NCBI GenBank assembly: GCA_031279675.1
Contig: JAITIB010000029.1
Location: 1-10,123, forward strand
Direction of reading: 5' to 3'
Origin: Puniceicoccales bacterium
Lineage (GTDB): Bacteria; Verrucomicrobiota; Verrucomicrobiia; Opitutales; UBA953
Length of the DNA stretch: 10,123 nt
The position numbers and the translations under genes were made by a program. The notes under the pieces were generated by a model, which was not told the origin of the DNA, did not search any database, and saw only the letters and a list, made by a program, of their open reading frames with translations. Shown piece by piece: positions 8,680-10,123 of this stretch. Numbering within the stretch: position 1 is the stretch's first letter; each line of letters opens with the position of its first letter.

Positions 8680-9528
8680 ATGAAGCTTACCAACAATAAC
8701 GCGGACATTTTTGTCCCCGACAACACCCCCCTCGACGCCGCCGTGGCGCGCACCACACACCTCGGCATTTGCGCCCACCAGGACGACCTCGAATTCATGG
8801 CCTATCACGGCATCCTGTCCTGCTTCGGGCAAAAGGACAAATGGTTCACAGGTGTCGTCACCACCGACGGCGCGGGCAGCTCCCGCACAGGCGTTTACGC
8901 CGGCTATTCGGACGCGGAAATTGCCGCCGTGCGCCCGCGCGAGCAGCGCAAGGCCGCGTTCGTGGGTGAATACGCGGCGATGTTCCAGCTCGGCTACACC
9001 AGTTCCGCCGTGAAGGATGCGAAAAATCCGGATGTCGTCGCCGATCTCGTTGCGATCCTCAACGCCGCGCGCCCGGAGGTCGTCTATCTGCACAATCCCG
9101 CCGACAAGCACGACACGCACATCGGCGCCGTCCTGCGCGCCATCTCCGCACTGCGCAAACTGCCCCGCGAGGCGCGCCCGAAAAAGGTCTATGGCTGCGA
9201 AGTCTGGCGCAACCTCGACTGGTTGTGCGATGCCGACAAGCAGATCCACGACGTGAGCGCCTTCCCCAACCTCGCGGCGGCCCTCAACGGCGTGTTCGAT
9301 TCGCAAATCACGGGGGGCAAACGCTACGACCTCGCCGTCATGGGACGTCGTCTCGCCAACGCCACCTTTTTTGACTCGCACTCCTCGGACAAGGCCACCG
9401 CGCTCCAGTGGGCCATGGACTTGACGCCGCTCGTCGAGGACGATGCCCTCGATGTTGCCGCCTATGCCCTGGGTTTTGTCGAGCGCATGGCGGCGGACAT
9501 CAAGGCGCGCATTGGCAAACTCTCCTGA
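8680..9528 (+). CDS. PIG-L/LmbE family deacetylase
   Basis: The 282-residue protein belongs to the zinc-dependent PIG-L/LmbE superfamily, which removes N-acetyl groups from amino sugars or related substrates (GlcNAc-PI, mycothiol and bacillithiol precursors). The metal motif normally AHPDDE is AHQDDLE (32-38), with the His and both Asp kept. TTDGAGSSRTG (61-71), VRPREQRKAA (84-93) and the second metal motif DKHDTH (142-147) also fit. The C-terminal half, with GCEVWRNLDW (172-181), FDSQITGGKRYDLA (206-219) and MDLTPL (246-251), resembles the PIG-L module found fused to glucosamine-6-phosphate deaminase-like proteins, here standing alone. No signal peptide, so cytosolic. Start ATG 8680 was chosen because the first 177 codons of the longer open frame are antisense to the U32 gene and the spacer and unlike the family. 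It precedes the oxidoreductase by 65 bp, suggesting an operon in sugar metabolism. Confidence 0.9.
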   Translation: MKLTNNNADIFVPDNTPLDAAVARTTHLGICAHQDDLEFMAYHGILSCFGQKDKWFTGVVTTDGAGSSRTGVYAGYSDAEIAAVRPREQRKAAFVGEYAAMFQLGYTSSAVKDAKNPDVVADLVAILNAARPEVVYLHNPADKHDTHIGAVLRAISALRKLPREARPKKVYGCEVWRNLDWLCDADKQIHDVSAFPNLAAALNGVFDSQITGGKRYDLAVMGRRLANATFFDSHSSDKATALQWAMDLTPLVEDDALDVAAYALGFVERMAADIKARIGKLS

Positions 9529-9540
9529 GCCCGCGGGCCT

Positions 9541-9578
9541 GGGCGCCGCCCCCTCGCGGAACTTCCGTGGGGGCGCCC
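9541..9578. terminator. Strong GC stem-loop between PIG-L and oxidoreductase genes
   Basis: Left arm GGGCGCCGCCCCC (9541-9553) pairs with right arm GGGGGCGCCC (9569-9578), with a small bulge; a second CGGAA/TTCCG palindrome forms the loop. It starts 12 bp after the PIG-L stop. No T-run follows, so it is more likely a processing, stabilising or attenuating hairpin, or a REP-like unit, than a full intrinsic terminator. Confidence 0.5.
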
Positions 9579-9593
9579 TGTCTTCGCCGTCGC

Positions 9594-10123
9594 ATGAAAA
9601 CCTCAGCCCAGCTCTCCCGGCGGAATTTCCTCAAACGCGCCAGCCTTGCCGGCGGTTTGCTCATCTTGCCCCCGGGCTTTCTCCGTGGGGCGAATGCCCC
9701 GAGCAACCGCGTCAACATCGCCTGCGTGGGCGTGGGCGGAATGGGCGGGAGTGATTTGCACAACTTGCGCCGTCAACCGGGCGTCACCATCGTGGGCATT
9801 TGCGACGTGCATTCCGGGAATCTTTCCAACGCGAAACGTTCGTGCCCGCACGCCCAGACTTTCGCCGATTACCGCCAGATGTTCGACAAGCTGGACAGGG
9901 ACATTGACGCCGTGTCCGTGGGAACGCCTGACCACACGCACTTCACCATCTCGCTGGACGCCGTCCGGCGCGGCAAACACATCCACGTCCAGAAACCCAT
10001 GTGTCGCACGGTGGACCAAGTGCGCCGCCTCATGGCCGCTGCCACCGAGCACAAAGTCGTTTCCCAAATGGGCAACCAAGGCCACTCCAGCCACCACATC
10101 CGGCTCGCCAAAGAATGGTACGA
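9594..10123 (+). CDS. Tat-exported Gfo/Idh/MocA family oxidoreductase (3' end outside window)
   Basis: The frame opens at ATG 9594 and has no stop before the window end: 176 codons seen, against about 400-450 usual. The N-terminus carries a twin-arginine signal, SRRNFLK (8-14), a hydrophobic core (16-30) and a possible AxA-type cleavage at GANA (32-35). A Rossmann fold follows: GVGGMGG (46-52) with the acidic residue ICD (69-71) that favours NAD, then TPDHTH (111-116) and HVQKPM (131-136). The last replaces the classical EKP motif with QKP, as in many secreted PVC members. The family oxidises or isomerises sugars and derivatives using tightly bound NAD(P); Tat export after cofactor loading suggests periplasmic action on glycans, possibly nonredox via bound NAD. 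It follows the PIG-L gene in the same direction. The substrate is unknown. Confidence 0.9.
   Translation, partial: MKTSAQLSRRNFLKRASLAGGLLILPPGFLRGANAPSNRVNIACVGVGGMGGSDLHNLRRQPGVTIVGICDVHSGNLSNAKRSCPHAQTFADYRQMFDKLDRDIDAVSVGTPDHTHFTISLDAVRRGKHIHVQKPMCRTVDQVRRLMAAATEHKVVSQMGNQGHSSHHIRLAKEWY

Overview
The window looks like chromosomal DNA of a high-G+C Gram-negative bacterium. The Gram-negative assignment rests on an OprO/OprP-type outer-membrane porin and a YidC with a large periplasmic domain. The mix of a Tat-targeted Gfo/Idh/MocA oxidoreductase, a sugar-type PIG-L deacetylase, a very long U32 protein and a Lys-type YidC suggests the PVC group. Verrucomicrobiota (Opitutales-like) is my best guess. 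This placement is inferred from gene content only.

Layout. Bases 1-659 (+) carry the 3' end of a phage tail tape-measure-like gene that stops abruptly next to housekeeping genes, so it may be a prophage edge or remnant. Bases 690-4913 (-) hold three genes in the same direction, read porin (4913-3603), yidC (3529-1823), meaB (1811-690), with gaps of 73 and 11 bp. They could form one transcription unit with a membrane-biogenesis flavour plus a cobalamin-enzyme chaperone GTPase. Bases 4914-5976 are about 1.06 kb with no convincing gene. They hold a dense set of short perfect palindromes bounded by a 10-bp inverted repeat (5338-5497), two further hairpins (5525-5557) and a degenerate 41-bp tandem repeat (5668-5790). 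Bases 5977-8496 (-) encode an 839-residue U32-family (RlhA/YdcP-like) protein with a GTG start and a clear Shine-Dalgarno sequence. A 183-bp divergent spacer follows. Bases 8680-9528 (+) encode a PIG-L/LmbE-type deacetylase. A strong GC hairpin separates it from a Tat-signal Gfo/Idh/MocA oxidoreductase that starts at 9594 and runs off the window. The last two genes plausibly form a carbohydrate-modification or catabolic operon.

By eye, the + strand is strongly G-rich over about 700-3530 and C-rich on both sides (1-660 and 5980-10123). A past inversion of the meaB-yidC-porin block, between the phage remnant and the repeat-rich spacer, would explain this.

I found no CRISPR array, tRNA, rRNA, transposase or obvious defence system. 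The least explained parts are the repeat-rich spacer and the phage/chromosome junction around 575-693.
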